Positions 33,304 to 42,399 of a DNA stretch of 64,000 nucleotides are shown here, piece after piece; positions within the stretch are counted from its first letter, which is position 1, and the number at the start of each line of letters is the position of its first letter. Source of the DNA: Roseinatronobacter bogoriensis DSM 18756 (lineage in GTDB: Bacteria; Pseudomonadota; Alphaproteobacteria; Rhodobacterales; Rhodobacteraceae). Made by a program: the position numbers and the translations under genes. Under the pieces are notes generated by a model that was not told the origin of the DNA, did not search any database, and saw only the letters and a program-made list of their open reading frames with translations. The stretch covers positions 372,001 to 436,000 of the forward strand of contig NZ_SORN01000002.1 of NCBI RefSeq assembly GCF_004366635.1, written 5' to 3'.

Positions 33304-34865
33304 GCCATACCCGCCATCATCAGCCCGAGTTCCTGTGCATTTGTCTGGTCTGGCAGTCGTTCACCCATGATTTTCCCGTCAAACATCACGATGATCCTGT
33401 CAGACAGGGACAGGATCTCGTCCAACTCTACCGAGACAAGCAAGATCGCCGATCCGGAATCGCGCAGCTTGATCAGTCGCTGATGGATGAATTCAATCGC
33501 GCCAATATCAACGCCGCGCGTCGGTTGCCCCACAAGCAGCACATCGGGTGCATGTTCAATCTCGCGCGCCAGAACGAGCTTTTGCTGGTTGCCGCCGGAA
33601 AACCCGCTGGCCTTCAGATGCGGGTCGGGCGGGCGCACATCGAATGCGTCCATCTTGGCCTGTGTGTCGCGGATGATGGCGGCGTTATCCATTTTCCAAG
33701 AATGCGGATTATAGAGCGGATCATGGTGGTATCCGAGCGCGGTATTTTCCCAGGCGTGAAAATTCAGCACCAAGCCACGCCGATGCCTGTCTTCGGGCAC
33801 ATGTGCAATGCGCCGTGCGCGCCGTGCCTGTGCGTCACAATCACGCCCCGACAAGGGCAGCGGTTGCCCGTTCATCCATGCTTGTCCTTCGGCAGGGCGC
33901 AAACCGGCAAGCACCTCCAGCAACTCTGACTGCCCGTTCCCGGCAACGCCGGCGATGCCCACAATCTCGCCCGCGCGAAGCTCGAATCCGATGCTGCGCA
34001 ACCGCTCGACACCCTGAGCATCGACCAGACGCAGCCCATCGACACGCAGCACCTCTTCCCCCGGACGAGCTGGCGTTTTCTCTACCCGTAACAAAACCTT
34101 ACGGCCCACCATTAATTCTGCAAGCTCGGTCGGGCTGGTTTCTGATGTGGTGCGAGTGGCGACCATCTCGCCGCGTCGCATTACGCTAACTTCATCCGTT
34201 ACATCCATGATTTCACGCAATTTATGCGTAATAAGAATGATCGTTTTTCCCTGCTCTTTTAGCCCGCGCAAGATGCGGAAAAGGTGGTCTGCCTCGGATG
34301 GCGTCAGCACGCCCGTCGGCTCATCCAGAATCAGAATATCTGCCTCTCGATACAGTGCCTTGAGGATTTCGACGCGCTGCTGATGGCCTACGGACAGGTT
34401 TTCGATCAGGGCATCAGGGTCCACATTCAATTCAAATTCACGCGCAAGGTCTTTCAGCAGGCCGCGTGCCTTTGCCAGTGACGGGCGCAACAACCCACCG
34501 GCCTCGGCCCCAAGAATGACATTCTCCAGCACGGTGAAATTCTCAACCAGTTTGAAATGCTGAAACACCATTCCAACCCCGGCGCGAATGGCGGCAAGGC
34601 TGTCGGGAATTTCAGTGGGGTGACCATTGATCAGGATTTCGCCCGAATCTGCGCGATAAAACCCGTAAAGAATGGACATCAGCGTGGACTTGCCCGCGCC
34701 ATTCTCGCCCACAATCCCGTGGATCGTGCCGCGCCGCACGCGGATCGAAATATCCTTGTTGGCCTGAACCGGACCGAATGCCTTTGATATTCCGCGCAGT
34801 TCAATCGCGTAAGAAGCGGATGCGGCAGTGTCCTGCCGCATCATATCTGTACTTGTCTGTGTCAT
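33300..34865 (-). CDS. ABC transporter ATP-binding protein, duplicated (NupO-like)
   Basis: A 521-residue protein with two fused ATPase domains. The N-terminal half has Walker A GENGAGKST, signature LSVGHQQRVEIL and Walker B ILDEPT; the C-terminal half has a degenerate Walker A (GVAGNGQSEL) and signature FSGGNQQKLVLA. This layout matches sugar/nucleoside importers of the RbsA/YufO type. The ATG at 34865 is 7 bp beyond the binding-protein stop; an earlier start would overlap that gene. Confidence 0.9.
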   Translation of the reverse strand: MTQTSTDMMRQDTAASASYAIELRGISKAFGPVQANKDISIRVRRGTIHGIVGENGAGKSTLMSILYGFYRADSGEILINGHPTEIPDSLAAIRAGVGMVFQHFKLVENFTVLENVILGAEAGGLLRPSLAKARGLLKDLAREFELNVDPDALIENLSVGHQQRVEILKALYREADILILDEPTGVLTPSEADHLFRILRGLKEQGKTIILITHKLREIMDVTDEVSVMRRGEMVATRTTSETSPTELAELMVGRKVLLRVEKTPARPGEEVLRVDGLRLVDAQGVERLRSIGFELRAGEIVGIAGVAGNGQSELLEVLAGLRPAEGQAWMNGQPLPLSGRDCDAQARRARRIAHVPEDRHRRGLVLNFHAWENTALGYHHDPLYNPHSWKMDNAAIIRDTQAKMDAFDVRPPDPHLKASGFSGGNQQKLVLAREIEHAPDVLLVGQPTRGVDIGAIEFIHQRLIKLRDSGSAILLVSVELDEILSLSDRIIVMFDGKIMGERLPDQTNAQELGLMMAGMA

Positions 34866-34872
34866 CCCCGGA

Positions 34873-35862
34873 TCAGAACGCCGGGCACGCGCTGTCTTCG
34901 CGGTAATCATGCACGCTCAATTCGCCTGCAATAATTGCTGCTTTTGCCGCCTCAACCGCCTCCTGCATCTCATCCGAGATCAGGTGCTCGTTATGTTCAT
35001 CCAGCGCATAGCCCACACCGCCAGCGGCCAGGTTCATCTGGACAACGCCGGTCTCCAGCCCTGGCCCATCTGTGAAGGCATCATAGACGGCCTGATCCAC
35101 CAGCTTGAGCATGGAGGTAAGCACAGACCCCGGGTGCAGATAGTTCTGGTTCGAGTCCACACCGATAGAGAATACGCCAGCATCTTCAGCTGCCTGCAAT
35201 ACGCCAAGACCCGTGCCCCCTGCCGCAGCAAATACCACGTCAGACCCCTGGCTGATCTGCGCGCGTGCAATTTCACCACCGCGCACCGGGTCATTCCAGG
35301 CAGCGGGCGTGTCACCGGTGTAATTGACGATCACGTTGATGTCAGGGTTCACCGCCTTGGCACCTTGCGCATAGCCACAGGCAAAAGCTGCGATCAGCGG
35401 AATCTCCATGCCGCCCACAAAACTGACGGTCCCTGTTTCATTGGCCATCGCGGCCAGCATACCAACCAGATAGCTACCCTCATGTTCAGCGAAGATTACC
35501 GAGCGCACATTGGGCAGATCTACAACCGCGTCGATCAGCACGAAAGATGTGTCAGGGTAATCGGGTGCCACCTCTTCCAAAGTTGGAGCGTTCTGAAAGC
35601 CCATCACCACGACCGGGTTCGAGCCTGCCTCGGCCAGACGCCGGGCGAATTGAACGCGCTGTGCGGCCGCCTGCATCTCGATTTCGCGGTAGCTGCCGCC
35701 TGTTTCTTCGCGCCAGCGTTCTGCCCCGTTATAAGCTGCTTCATTGAAGGATTTGTCAAACTTGCCGCCAAGATCAAACATCAGGGCCGGGTCAGCATGG
35801 GCCATACCTGCGCTCAGGGCCAGCAGAGAGGCTGCACCAGCAAATTTATGGGAACGGGTCAT
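34873..35862 (-). CDS. BMP family substrate-binding protein
   Basis: A 329-residue periplasmic protein with signal peptide (MTRSHKFAGAASLLALSAGMAHA). MFDLGGKFDKSFNEAAYNGAERW marks the BMP/PnrA-like family, which binds purine nucleosides. No lipobox is present, consistent with a soluble periplasmic form. AGGAG precedes the start. A promoter is visible upstream, so this is the first gene of the importer operon. Confidence 0.9.
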   Translation of the reverse strand: MTRSHKFAGAASLLALSAGMAHADPALMFDLGGKFDKSFNEAAYNGAERWREETGGSYREIEMQAAAQRVQFARRLAEAGSNPVVVMGFQNAPTLEEVAPDYPDTSFVLIDAVVDLPNVRSVIFAEHEGSYLVGMLAAMANETGTVSFVGGMEIPLIAAFACGYAQGAKAVNPDINVIVNYTGDTPAAWNDPVRGGEIARAQISQGSDVVFAAAGGTGLGVLQAAEDAGVFSIGVDSNQNYLHPGSVLTSMLKLVDQAVYDAFTDGPGLETGVVQMNLAAGGVGYALDEHNEHLISDEMQEAVEAAKAAIIAGELSVHDYREDSACPAF

Positions 35863-35949
35863 TTTTCTGTCTCCTGTTGTGCCCCGGCAGGACTCTACAG
35901 CGCCTTTGGGGTCGATTTCACGGCGCAAATTTCGCCGCGATTGGTGCTG

Positions 35950-35978
35950 ATTAACGCTGCAATTCCAAATGTGGTCAA
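35950..35978 (-). promoter_or_regulatory. Promoter of the nucleoside importer operon
   Basis: On the minus strand, TTGACC (35978-35973) and GTTAAT (35955-35950) have a 17-bp spacer, about 88 bp before the binding-protein start codon. No recognisable operator was found in the leader. Confidence 0.4.
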
Positions 35979-36024
35979 CACCTAAATCGATCTTGTTGTT
36001 ACGGCCAATCACCGCAAGGCCGAG

Positions 36025-36453
36025 TCAACCAATAATTGCGCGAAACACAAGCGCATCGACGCCACGGCCATCGCTGGCCTGATAGTATGACTTGCGCCGC
36101 CCAACCTCAAAAAAGCCGAAGGATTGGTAGAGAAGAATCGCAGCATCATTCTGCGCGGACACTTCCAGAAAGCACTGCGCAGCCCCGCGCGCTTGCGCTT
36201 GTGCAAGCCCCCTGCCCAGCACATCCCGCGCCAGCCCTTGGCGCCGCGCATGGGGTGCTGTGGCGAGTGTGAGAAGCTCTGCTTCATCTGCGACCACCCG
36301 GAACAGGCCAAAAGACAGCACTTCTTCGTCTTGGGCATGGGACAGCAGGAAGCAACTGGGATCATAGAGGAAAGTTGCAAATTCGCGTGCGGACCAGGGT
36401 GGCGGGCAGGTAAAGACCAGCCGATGCAAATGCGCCAGATTCTCTGGCGTCAT
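36025..36453 (-). CDS. rimI: Ribosomal-protein-alanine N-acetyltransferase family protein
   Basis: A 142-residue GNAT protein. The acyl-CoA site is TAPHARRQGLARDVLGRGL, followed by LEVSAQNDAAILLYQSFGF, which is typical of RimI. RimI acetylates the N-terminus of S18 in E. coli. Its gene follows tsaB through an ATGA overlap, the common arrangement. Confidence 0.87.
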   Translation of the reverse strand: MTPENLAHLHRLVFTCPPPWSAREFATFLYDPSCFLLSHAQDEEVLSFGLFRVVADEAELLTLATAPHARRQGLARDVLGRGLAQAQARGAAQCFLEVSAQNDAAILLYQSFGFFEVGRRKSYYQASDGRGVDALVFRAIIG

Positions 36454-37088
36454 GGCAGCACTTTTGGTGGCAAATCAGCCCCCGGTGCGGCATCTGCTGC
36501 GCGGATATACAGCGGTGCGGGGCGCGGTTGCGGCGTTCCAAACTTGCGTGCTGCCACGCGTGCGATGGCTTCGGAAAGCGAGTAATGTGCCTCTAAAACC
36601 GGCAATCCTGTCACCGCGCCATCCGCCGCTGATCCGACAAGTGCTGCGTCCACCTTGGAGGCAAGTTCAGCATGATCCATCAAAACAGGGTCTTCAGCCT
36701 CATTACTGAACCTCTGCATATAGACTTCGCCGCGCCGCGCATCTTCAACAACGCAAAGCGGTCGCGGCAGACCTTCGGCCCGCGCTTCGAATATTGACAC
36801 ACCAATCGCGGGTATGCCTAGCCCCAAGGCCAGCCCTCTCGCAGCGGAAACGGAAATGCGGATGCCAGTAAAGTTTCCCGGCCCAACACCCACTGCCAAA
36901 GCATTGAGGTCGCGCCAATCTTTGCCCGCTGTCGCCAGAATGTCTTCCAGCAAGGGAATCAGGCGCTCGGCCTGTCCGCGCGCCATATCTTCATGTTTCT
37001 GCGCCACGATCTGCCCGTCCGACAACAAAGCGGCCGCGCAATGCGCGGCCGTTGTGTCAAAGGCCAGAATACAAGGGTCAGACGGCAA
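36450..37088 (-). CDS. tsaB: tRNA threonylcarbamoyladenosine biosynthesis protein TsaB
   Basis: A 212-residue ASKHA-fold protein needed with TsaD and TsaE for t6A37 in ANN-decoding tRNAs. LAFDTTAAHCAAALL and VGVGPGNFTGIRISVSAARGLALG are diagnostic. The only start that fits the family is a TTG at 37088; it overlaps nfuA by 11 bp, and an in-frame stop lies just upstream. The start is the least certain point. Confidence 0.9.
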   Translation of the reverse strand: MPSDPCILAFDTTAAHCAAALLSDGQIVAQKHEDMARGQAERLIPLLEDILATAGKDWRDLNALAVGVGPGNFTGIRISVSAARGLALGLGIPAIGVSIFEARAEGLPRPLCVVEDARRGEVYMQRFSNEAEDPVLMDHAELASKVDAALVGSAADGAVTGLPVLEAHYSLSEAIARVAARKFGTPQPRPAPLYIRAADAAPGADLPPKVLP

Positions 37089-37635
37089 CGGGTCGTACCT
37101 CAGTCACTTCGGGAATGTAGTGGCGCAACAGATTCTCGATACCCATCTTCAGTGTCAGCGTCGATGACGGGCAGCCAGCGCACGCGCCTTTCATGTGCAG
37201 ATAGACGACCCCACGCTCGAACCCGTGAAACGTGATATCGCCGCCATCCTGTGCGACAGCTGGGCGCACACGGCTGTCCAGCAGCTCCTTGATCTGGCCC
37301 ACAATCTCGGAATCCGGGCCGTCATGTGCGGCATGATCTGCCACGGCCTCGCCTTCCATCACGGCCGCGCCGGACTGGAAATGTTCCATGATCGCACCCA
37401 GAATTTCGGGCTTCACATGCTGCCATTCGACATCATCGGCCTTGGTCACAGTGATGAAGTCGCTTCCCAGAAACACGCCTGTCACGCCAGCGACCTGAAA
37501 CACGCGCTTGGCAAGCGGCGAGGACGCGGCGGCATCAGCATTGGGGAAATCGGCTGTTCCAAGCCCAAGCACTTCCTGACCGGGCAGAAATTTCAGCGTG
37601 GCCGGGTTGGGGGTGGATTCGGTCTGGATGAACAT
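37078..37635 (-). CDS. nfuA: NfuA-like iron-sulfur cluster carrier
   Basis: A 185-residue protein. N-terminal Nfu_N domain (MFIQTESTPNPATLKFLPG) and C-terminal NifU domain with the cluster-binding CAGCPSS. It carries Fe-S clusters to target enzymes. AGGAGG lies 8 bp before the ATG. A candidate promoter, TTGACA (37690-37685) and CATATC (37667-37662) with 17 bp between, lies on the minus strand upstream. It leads the nfuA-tsaB-rimI set. Confidence 0.92.
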   Translation of the reverse strand: MFIQTESTPNPATLKFLPGQEVLGLGTADFPNADAAASSPLAKRVFQVAGVTGVFLGSDFITVTKADDVEWQHVKPEILGAIMEHFQSGAAVMEGEAVADHAAHDGPDSEIVGQIKELLDSRVRPAVAQDGGDITFHGFERGVVYLHMKGACAGCPSSTLTLKMGIENLLRHYIPEVTEVRPVAV

Positions 37636-37752
37636 ATCTGCGCCTCCTATGGGTTAAACGGGATATGCGCTCTGACCTAGCCCCTGTCAAGGCAAGCGGC
37701 TTGACACGACACGCAGTTGTACGCAGCACTACCGCCAGACACAGGAGAGACC

Positions 37753-38805
37753 ATGTATTTCGCATCCGACAACACCTCTGGGGTACCAGATCGTATCCTG
37801 ACCGCGCTTGGTAAGGCCAATTCCGGCTATGCCTTGGGATATGGCGCTGATGCCTTTATGGATCAGGTCCGCACCCGAATTCGCGCACTGTTTGAAGCAC
37901 CAGAGGCCGAGGTCTTTCTGGTCACAACCGGATCAGCGGCCAATGCGCTGGCGCTGGCCAGCTATTGCCCGCCGTGGGGGGCCGTATATTGCCATTCACT
38001 TGCGCATATAGAAGTCGATGAATGCGGCGCGCCCGAATTCTACACAGGGGGCGCGAAACTGACACATGTCGCGGGCGATAATGGCAAGATGAACCCTGAC
38101 GCCCTGCAAGACGCATTGGCGCGCGCGGGTCGCGGGGTGGTTCATCACGTGCAGCCCGGCATCCTGAGTCTGACCAATCTGACCGAATGCGGCACGCGCT
38201 ACAGCGTGTCTGAAATATCCGAATTGTCGGCGATTGCGAGATCGCATGGCTTGCCCGTGCATATGGACGGCGCACGCTTTGCCAATGCGCTGGTCGCCGA
38301 AGGATGCAGCCCCGCTGATATGACCTGGCGCGCAGGGGTGGATGTGTTGTCATTGGGGGGCACCAAGAACGGGTTGATGGGGGTTGAGGCGGTTGTTCTG
38401 TTTGACCCGGCACAGGCGTGGGAATTTCAGTTGCGGCGTAAACGGGGTGGGCATTTGTTGTCAAAACACCGTTTTCTTTCCGCGCAGATGGCCGCATGGC
38501 TGGAAGATGATCTGTGGCTGGAACTGGCACGGGATGCGAATGCGATGGCGGCACAGCTGGAAAAAGGGCTGGAGGGATGCGCCGATCTGCTTTTTGAACG
38601 CGGAGGCAACATGCTGTTCGCGCAATGGCCACGAGGATTGCATCGCCAGCTACAGTCAGCAGGCGCGCAGTATTACCTGTGGCCCGACCATCAAGACCTT
38701 GATGGCCTGGATCATGCCCCGCTCAGCGCGAGACTGGTGTGTTCATGGAACACACAGCCAGATCATGTCGGCGAGTTCGTGCGGCGACTGAAAATACACG
38801 CATAA
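37753..38805 (+). CDS. ltaE: Low-specificity L-threonine aldolase
   Basis: A 350-residue PLP enzyme that cleaves threonine or allo-threonine to glycine and acetaldehyde. SDNTSGVPD at the start, HIEVDECGAPEF in place of the usual H-x-x-x-x-E segment, HMDGARFANAL and the PLP lysine in SLGGTKNG identify it. The ATG is preceded by ACAGGAGAGACC. It diverges from nfuA. Confidence 0.92.
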   Translation: MYFASDNTSGVPDRILTALGKANSGYALGYGADAFMDQVRTRIRALFEAPEAEVFLVTTGSAANALALASYCPPWGAVYCHSLAHIEVDECGAPEFYTGGAKLTHVAGDNGKMNPDALQDALARAGRGVVHHVQPGILSLTNLTECGTRYSVSEISELSAIARSHGLPVHMDGARFANALVAEGCSPADMTWRAGVDVLSLGGTKNGLMGVEAVVLFDPAQAWEFQLRRKRGGHLLSKHRFLSAQMAAWLEDDLWLELARDANAMAAQLEKGLEGCADLLFERGGNMLFAQWPRGLHRQLQSAGAQYYLWPDHQDLDGLDHAPLSARLVCSWNTQPDHVGEFVRRLKIHA

Positions 38806-39007
38806 ACTTTGCGCCGCACGAAACTAATTCCGCTAAAGCGCGTTTATGTTGGCAACGGGGTCACGCTTGGGCAGTTTATGCACCATACCTGAGGCACCTG
38901 TTAACTGGTAACGTAAAGTAAAAGTCGCTTGATGACCCTGTCAGTTCTTTTGGTTTCAGGTGCATTGAAATTAAGAGCGACGTATAGAAGCCTCTTGTTC
39001 CGGGGAA

Positions 39008-39034
39008 ATGTCGGTTGTTGGATGACAACGACAT
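39008..39034 (+). promoter_or_regulatory. Hairpin in the leader of the small lipoprotein gene
   Basis: ATGTCG-g-TTGT and ACAA-CGACAT pair around TGGATG with one bulged base. It lies 37 bp before the lipoprotein start codon and could stabilise the mRNA. The rest of the 38806-39070 gap shows nothing else that I can name. Confidence 0.35.
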
Positions 39035-39070
39035 GTCTCACCCGGCCAAAAGACAGCAGAAGGAAAACAC

Positions 39071-39295
39071 ATGAAAAAAATAGTGACAGTCACAGTATTT
39101 ACCGCAAGCTTTGCCGCCTTGGCCGCATGCTCCAATGATCCGCAGATCAACGCAGCGGTAGGCGGGCTGACAGGTGCGGCAGTGGGCACCCAGATCGGTT
39201 CAGGCTCGGGGCGGACAGCGGCAATTCTTGGGGGCGGTGCCGTGGGTGCAGCGACTGGTGCAGCAATGACCCAGCCCAGCCACAGCAGATACTAA
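39071..39295 (+). CDS. Small glycine-zipper lipoprotein
   Basis: A 74-residue protein. A signal peptide ends in the lipobox LAAC (Cys20), so it should be lipid-anchored. The mature part is a glycine-rich zipper (AAVGGLTGAAVGTQIGSGSG, GGGAVGAATGAA) like SlyB/OsmB-type envelope lipoproteins that insert in or near the outer membrane. Often stress-induced in relatives, but no regulatory site is certain here. Confidence 0.85.
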   Translation: MKKIVTVTVFTASFAALAACSNDPQINAAVGGLTGAAVGTQIGSGSGRTAAILGGGAVGAATGAAMTQPSHSRY

Positions 39296-39334
39296 CTTTC
39301 CACCTGCGCTGCACAGGGCGCGTCGATGAAACAG

Positions 39335-39366
39335 CCGCCGCAACAATACGCTGTTGCGGCGGTTTT
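39335..39366 (+). terminator. Rho-independent terminator of the lipoprotein gene
   Basis: CCGCCGCAACA and TGTTGCGGCGG form an 11-bp perfect stem with a 6-nt loop, followed by TTTT. Confidence 0.9.
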
Positions 39367-39397
39367 GCATTGAGATTACTGTGATCGGCAACTAATT

Positions 39398-39418
39398 GAC
39401 ATATTTAAGAAATATGTC
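39398..39418. repeat. A/T-rich perfect palindrome
   Basis: GACATATTT and AAATATGTC pair exactly around AAG. It stands between the lipoprotein terminator and the 3' end of the DUF1491 gene. The left arm overlaps a TTGACA hexamer on the plus strand, but no plus-strand gene follows. Confidence 0.5.
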
Positions 39419-39465
39419 GCATCTCAGCCTTGTCTGACTGCGTGGCACGACGGAATGCAATCTGT

Positions 39466-39792
39466 CTAATCCATCTCGGCCAATAGGTCGCGCCCGCGTG
39501 CATCCTCGACCTCGATCACCCAAAGGTCCGGATCAAAGCCGCGCTGGCGGGTGATTGCTGCGTCCACCTCCGGCTCTGGCCCCTCGACCAGAACCTGCCA
39601 GACACGGGTATTGCTTTGCAGATCGAAGCTGCGCGTATGGGCGCGCGCAGTGCCATCCATCAGGGCAAGTTTTACCAGCACAGCGCCCGCTGTCTCATCC
39701 CCGCGGGTGATGACATATGCCGGTATGCCCAACGCCTGAAGCCGCCTTAGATAGGCTGACACCCAGATGCCGGATGCCAGTCGCGCGGTCAT
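39466..39792 (-). CDS. DUF1491 family protein
   Basis: A 108-residue alphaproteobacterial protein of unknown function (MTARLASGIWVSAYLRRLQA, RGDETAGAVLVKL, FDPDLWVIEVED). It is the last gene of lepB-rnc-era-DUF1491 and overlaps era as ATGA. Confidence 0.87.
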   Translation of the reverse strand: MTARLASGIWVSAYLRRLQALGIPAYVITRGDETAGAVLVKLALMDGTARAHTRSFDLQSNTRVWQVLVEGPEPEVDAAITRQRGFDPDLWVIEVEDARGRDLLAEMD

Positions 39793-40709
39793 GTGTTGCC
39801 GTCGCGGAACTCCAGCCCCATTTCGGAATAGCGCTCTGCCTCTTCCAGCCAGTTTTCACGCACTTTCACTTGCAGGAACAGATGCACGGGGCGGCCCAGA
39901 AATTCGGCGATTTCAGCGCGTGCGGCCTGCGAGATGGATTTGATCGTCTCGCCCTTGTGGCCAAGCACGATCCCTTTATGGCCATCACGCACTACATAGA
40001 TCACCTGGTCAATCCGGACCGAACCATCCTTGCGCTCCTGCCAGTGTTCGGTTTCCACCGTGATCTGATAGGGCAGTTCCTCATGCAACCGCAGAGTCAG
40101 TTTCTCGCGTGTCATTTCGGCTGCGATCATGCGCATGGGCAAATCTGCAATCTGGTCCTCTGGGTAAAGCCACGGCCCCTCTGGCAAGGATTCGGCCAGC
40201 CAGCCGCGCAACGCATCAACGCCGTGCCCTTTTTCGGCTGAGATCATGAATGTCTCGGTGAAAGGATAGGCCGCGTTCAGCTTTTCTGCCAATGCCAGCA
40301 GCGCTTCGGCTTTCACCCGGTCAATCTTGTTGATGGCCAGTGCCACCTTGCGTCCCGGGCTGACACGGTCTTTCAGCGCGTCAATGATGGCCTGTGTCCC
40401 TTCGGTCAACCCGCGATGGGCCTCGACCAGCAGCACCACGATATCTGCATCAGCAGCACCACCCCAGGCGGCGGCAACCATAGCGCGGTCAAGCCGTCGG
40501 CGCGGACGAAACAGGCCCGGCGTATCGACAAAGACAATCTGCGCGGCCCCTTCAATGGCAACACCCCGAATGCGGGCGCGGGTGGTCTGTACCTTGTGGG
40601 TCACGATACTGACCTTGGCCCCGACCATGCGATTGGTGAGGGTAGATTTGCCTGCGTTAGGCTCGCCAATAAGGGCAACAAAACCTGCGCGCGTGGGGGT
40701 GTCTGTCAT
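39789..40709 (-). CDS. era: GTPase Era
   Basis: A 306-residue GTPase for 16S rRNA maturation and 30S assembly. G1 GEPNAGKST, G3 VDTPG, G4 INKID, then a C-terminal KH domain (DGHKGIVLGHKGETIKSISQAARAEI region) that binds 16S rRNA. Translation is coupled to rnc by an ATGA overlap. Confidence 0.97.
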   Translation of the reverse strand: MTDTPTRAGFVALIGEPNAGKSTLTNRMVGAKVSIVTHKVQTTRARIRGVAIEGAAQIVFVDTPGLFRPRRRLDRAMVAAAWGGAADADIVVLLVEAHRGLTEGTQAIIDALKDRVSPGRKVALAINKIDRVKAEALLALAEKLNAAYPFTETFMISAEKGHGVDALRGWLAESLPEGPWLYPEDQIADLPMRMIAAEMTREKLTLRLHEELPYQITVETEHWQERKDGSVRIDQVIYVVRDGHKGIVLGHKGETIKSISQAARAEIAEFLGRPVHLFLQVKVRENWLEEAERYSEMGLEFRDGNT

Positions 40710-41392
40710 GTCTCGGCCTCCAGCCTTTGAAGTAGGGCGCGCGCGGCCAGTTGTTCGGCCTGCCGTTTCGAACCAGCACTGGCTTGTGCGGCCTCGCCGC
40801 TGGCCAGTTGCACCTGAATGGTGAATTCCGGTGCATGATCGGGGCCAAAGCGTGCGATCTCATGATATGTCGGGGGTGTCTGTCCGCGCGCCTGCGCCCA
40901 TTCCTGCAACATCGTCTTGGCGTCGCGCGCATCCGAATCGACAGCCGCCAAGCGCCCGGACCAGTGGCGCAAAACGACCGCCCGCGCAGCTTCGAAACCT
41001 GCATCCATATAGACCGCCGCAATCACCGCCTCGATCGCATCTGCCAGCACCGCGTCCTTGCGCCGCCCGCCCGACAGCATCTCAGAGCGGCCCAGCTTCA
41101 ACGCGTCACCCAGATTAATGGCGCGTGCAATTTCGGCACATGCTTCCTTGCGCACCAGTGCATTGAAACGCGGGGCAAGCTGCCCTTCGGTCGCACTTTT
41201 GTCGGCGTGAAGCAACGCCTCTGCCATGACCAGACCCAGCACCCGATCACCCAGAAATTCCAGTCGCTGATTGTCAGGCCGTGATGGCGACGACATTGAC
41301 GGATGCGTCAGCGCCCGCCCCAACAATTCGGGGCGCGCGAAATCATGCCCAAGACGCGCCGAAAAGGCGATCAGGTCCGCCGAGAGCTTCAC
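40706..41392 (-). CDS. rnc: Ribonuclease III
   Basis: A 228-residue double-strand-specific RNase. The catalytic signature is NQRLEFLGDRVLGL, the second acidic residue pair is in DAIEAVIAAVYMDAGF, and the C-terminal dsRNA-binding domain follows (about residues 158-225). Starts with GTG, overlapping the lepB stop codon. Confidence 0.96.
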   Translation of the reverse strand: MKLSADLIAFSARLGHDFARPELLGRALTHPSMSSPSRPDNQRLEFLGDRVLGLVMAEALLHADKSATEGQLAPRFNALVRKEACAEIARAINLGDALKLGRSEMLSGGRRKDAVLADAIEAVIAAVYMDAGFEAARAVVLRHWSGRLAAVDSDARDAKTMLQEWAQARGQTPPTYHEIARFGPDHAPEFTIQVQLASGEAAQASAGSKRQAEQLAARALLQRLEAET

Positions 41393-42177
41393 TGCAACCT
41401 CGTGAACAACCGATCACTGCGCCATGTCCAGACAAAGAAGAGCGAGCGCCCTTCGGCAGAGAAGACAACATGGCGCGCGCGTCCGATCAGGTTATCAAAA
41501 GGCACCATACCAACGCCGCCAACCTGACGCGGCATCCGGCTGTCGAGAGAATTGTCACGGTTGTCGCCGATAAAGAAGAAATGCCCCTCCGGCACTGTGA
41601 AGACCGGAGTATTATCCCCCGGTGCACCATCCGAGATATTAAGCACCGGATAGCTGACGCCATTGGGCAATGTCTCGATCATGCGGGATTTGCGGCACTC
41701 TCCGCCCTGCCCCACAGGCGCATTCTCGCAACGGGGGAACTGCCCCGCGCTGCCCTGACGCTCGTAGACTTCGACAAAATCGCCCGCCGGTTCCTGCGGC
41801 ACAGCTTCGTCATTCAGCCACAACTGCCCGTCACGCATCTGGACCCTGTCGCCGGGCAAACCGATCAGGCGTTTGATATAGTCAGCACCTGTGCCGGGGT
41901 GACGAAACACCACAATATCGCCGCGTTCAGGTTCAGACCCGAAAATCCGCCCGCTGAAGGGACACATGCCAAAGGGGCACGAATACCGCGAATAGCCATA
42001 GGCCATCTTGTTCACAAACAGGAAATCCCCGATCAGCAGGGTTTCCTTCATCGACCCTGACGGGATCCAGAAAGGTTGAAAGAACAATGTGCGGAAAAGA
42101 CCTGCAATCAAGAGCGCATAGATGATCGTCTTGATATTTTCCCAAAGCCCGTCTTTCTTGCCATCCATCGTTGTCAT
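41389..42177 (-). CDS. lepB: Signal peptidase I
   Basis: A 262-residue inner-membrane protease that removes signal peptides. One transmembrane segment (about residues 15-35), the catalytic Ser in IPSGSMKETLLIGD, and the catalytic Lys in ADYIKRLIGLPGD. The ATG at 42177 fits the family; an upstream extension to 42240 has no ribosome site. Divergent from leuA. Confidence 0.95.
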   Translation of the reverse strand: MTTMDGKKDGLWENIKTIIYALLIAGLFRTLFFQPFWIPSGSMKETLLIGDFLFVNKMAYGYSRYSCPFGMCPFSGRIFGSEPERGDIVVFRHPGTGADYIKRLIGLPGDRVQMRDGQLWLNDEAVPQEPAGDFVEVYERQGSAGQFPRCENAPVGQGGECRKSRMIETLPNGVSYPVLNISDGAPGDNTPVFTVPEGHFFFIGDNRDNSLDSRMPRQVGGVGMVPFDNLIGRARHVVFSAEGRSLFFVWTWRSDRLFTRLQ

Positions 42178-42285
42178 GCGTCCTGATCCATTTCGACTGC
42201 CTGTCGCGGGCTTCATGGGGGGGGCTGCACGCGGAGTCAAGCTAGACCAACAGGCGCGCGCAATAGTGTTCGTGTAAAAATGGGG

Positions 42286-42314
42286 TTTTCAAGCGCTGCG
42301 CGCCTGCCTATAAC
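42286..42314 (+). promoter_or_regulatory. Promoter of the leu leader and leuA
   Basis: TTTTCA (42286-42291) and TATAAC (42309-42314) with a 17-bp spacer. The expected start site is near 42321, at the very ATG of the leader peptide, so the leader mRNA would have almost no 5' untranslated region. Confidence 0.5.
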
Positions 42315-42321
42315 AGCGCGC

Positions 42322-42399
42322 ATGAATGCTGGAATTGCGATATCCTGCCGGCGCCACGCGCTGCCTTCAAGCGGTCTGCTTCTTCTTAGCGGCCTCTGA
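42322..42399 (+). CDS. leuL: Leucine-rich leader peptide of leuA
   Basis: A 25-codon frame (42322-42399) that encodes four consecutive leucines (CTG CTT CTT CTT, codons 19-22) and a fifth at codon 25 before TGA, seven of its last nine sense positions being Leu, Ser or Gly. This is the hallmark of leucine attenuation: ribosome pausing at Leu codons when charged tRNA-Leu is scarce. It has no ribosome site and begins at the predicted transcript start, so it would be translated from a leaderless message, as known for trpL in Sinorhizobium. Confidence 0.75.
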   Translation: MNAGIAISCRRHALPSSGLLLLSGL

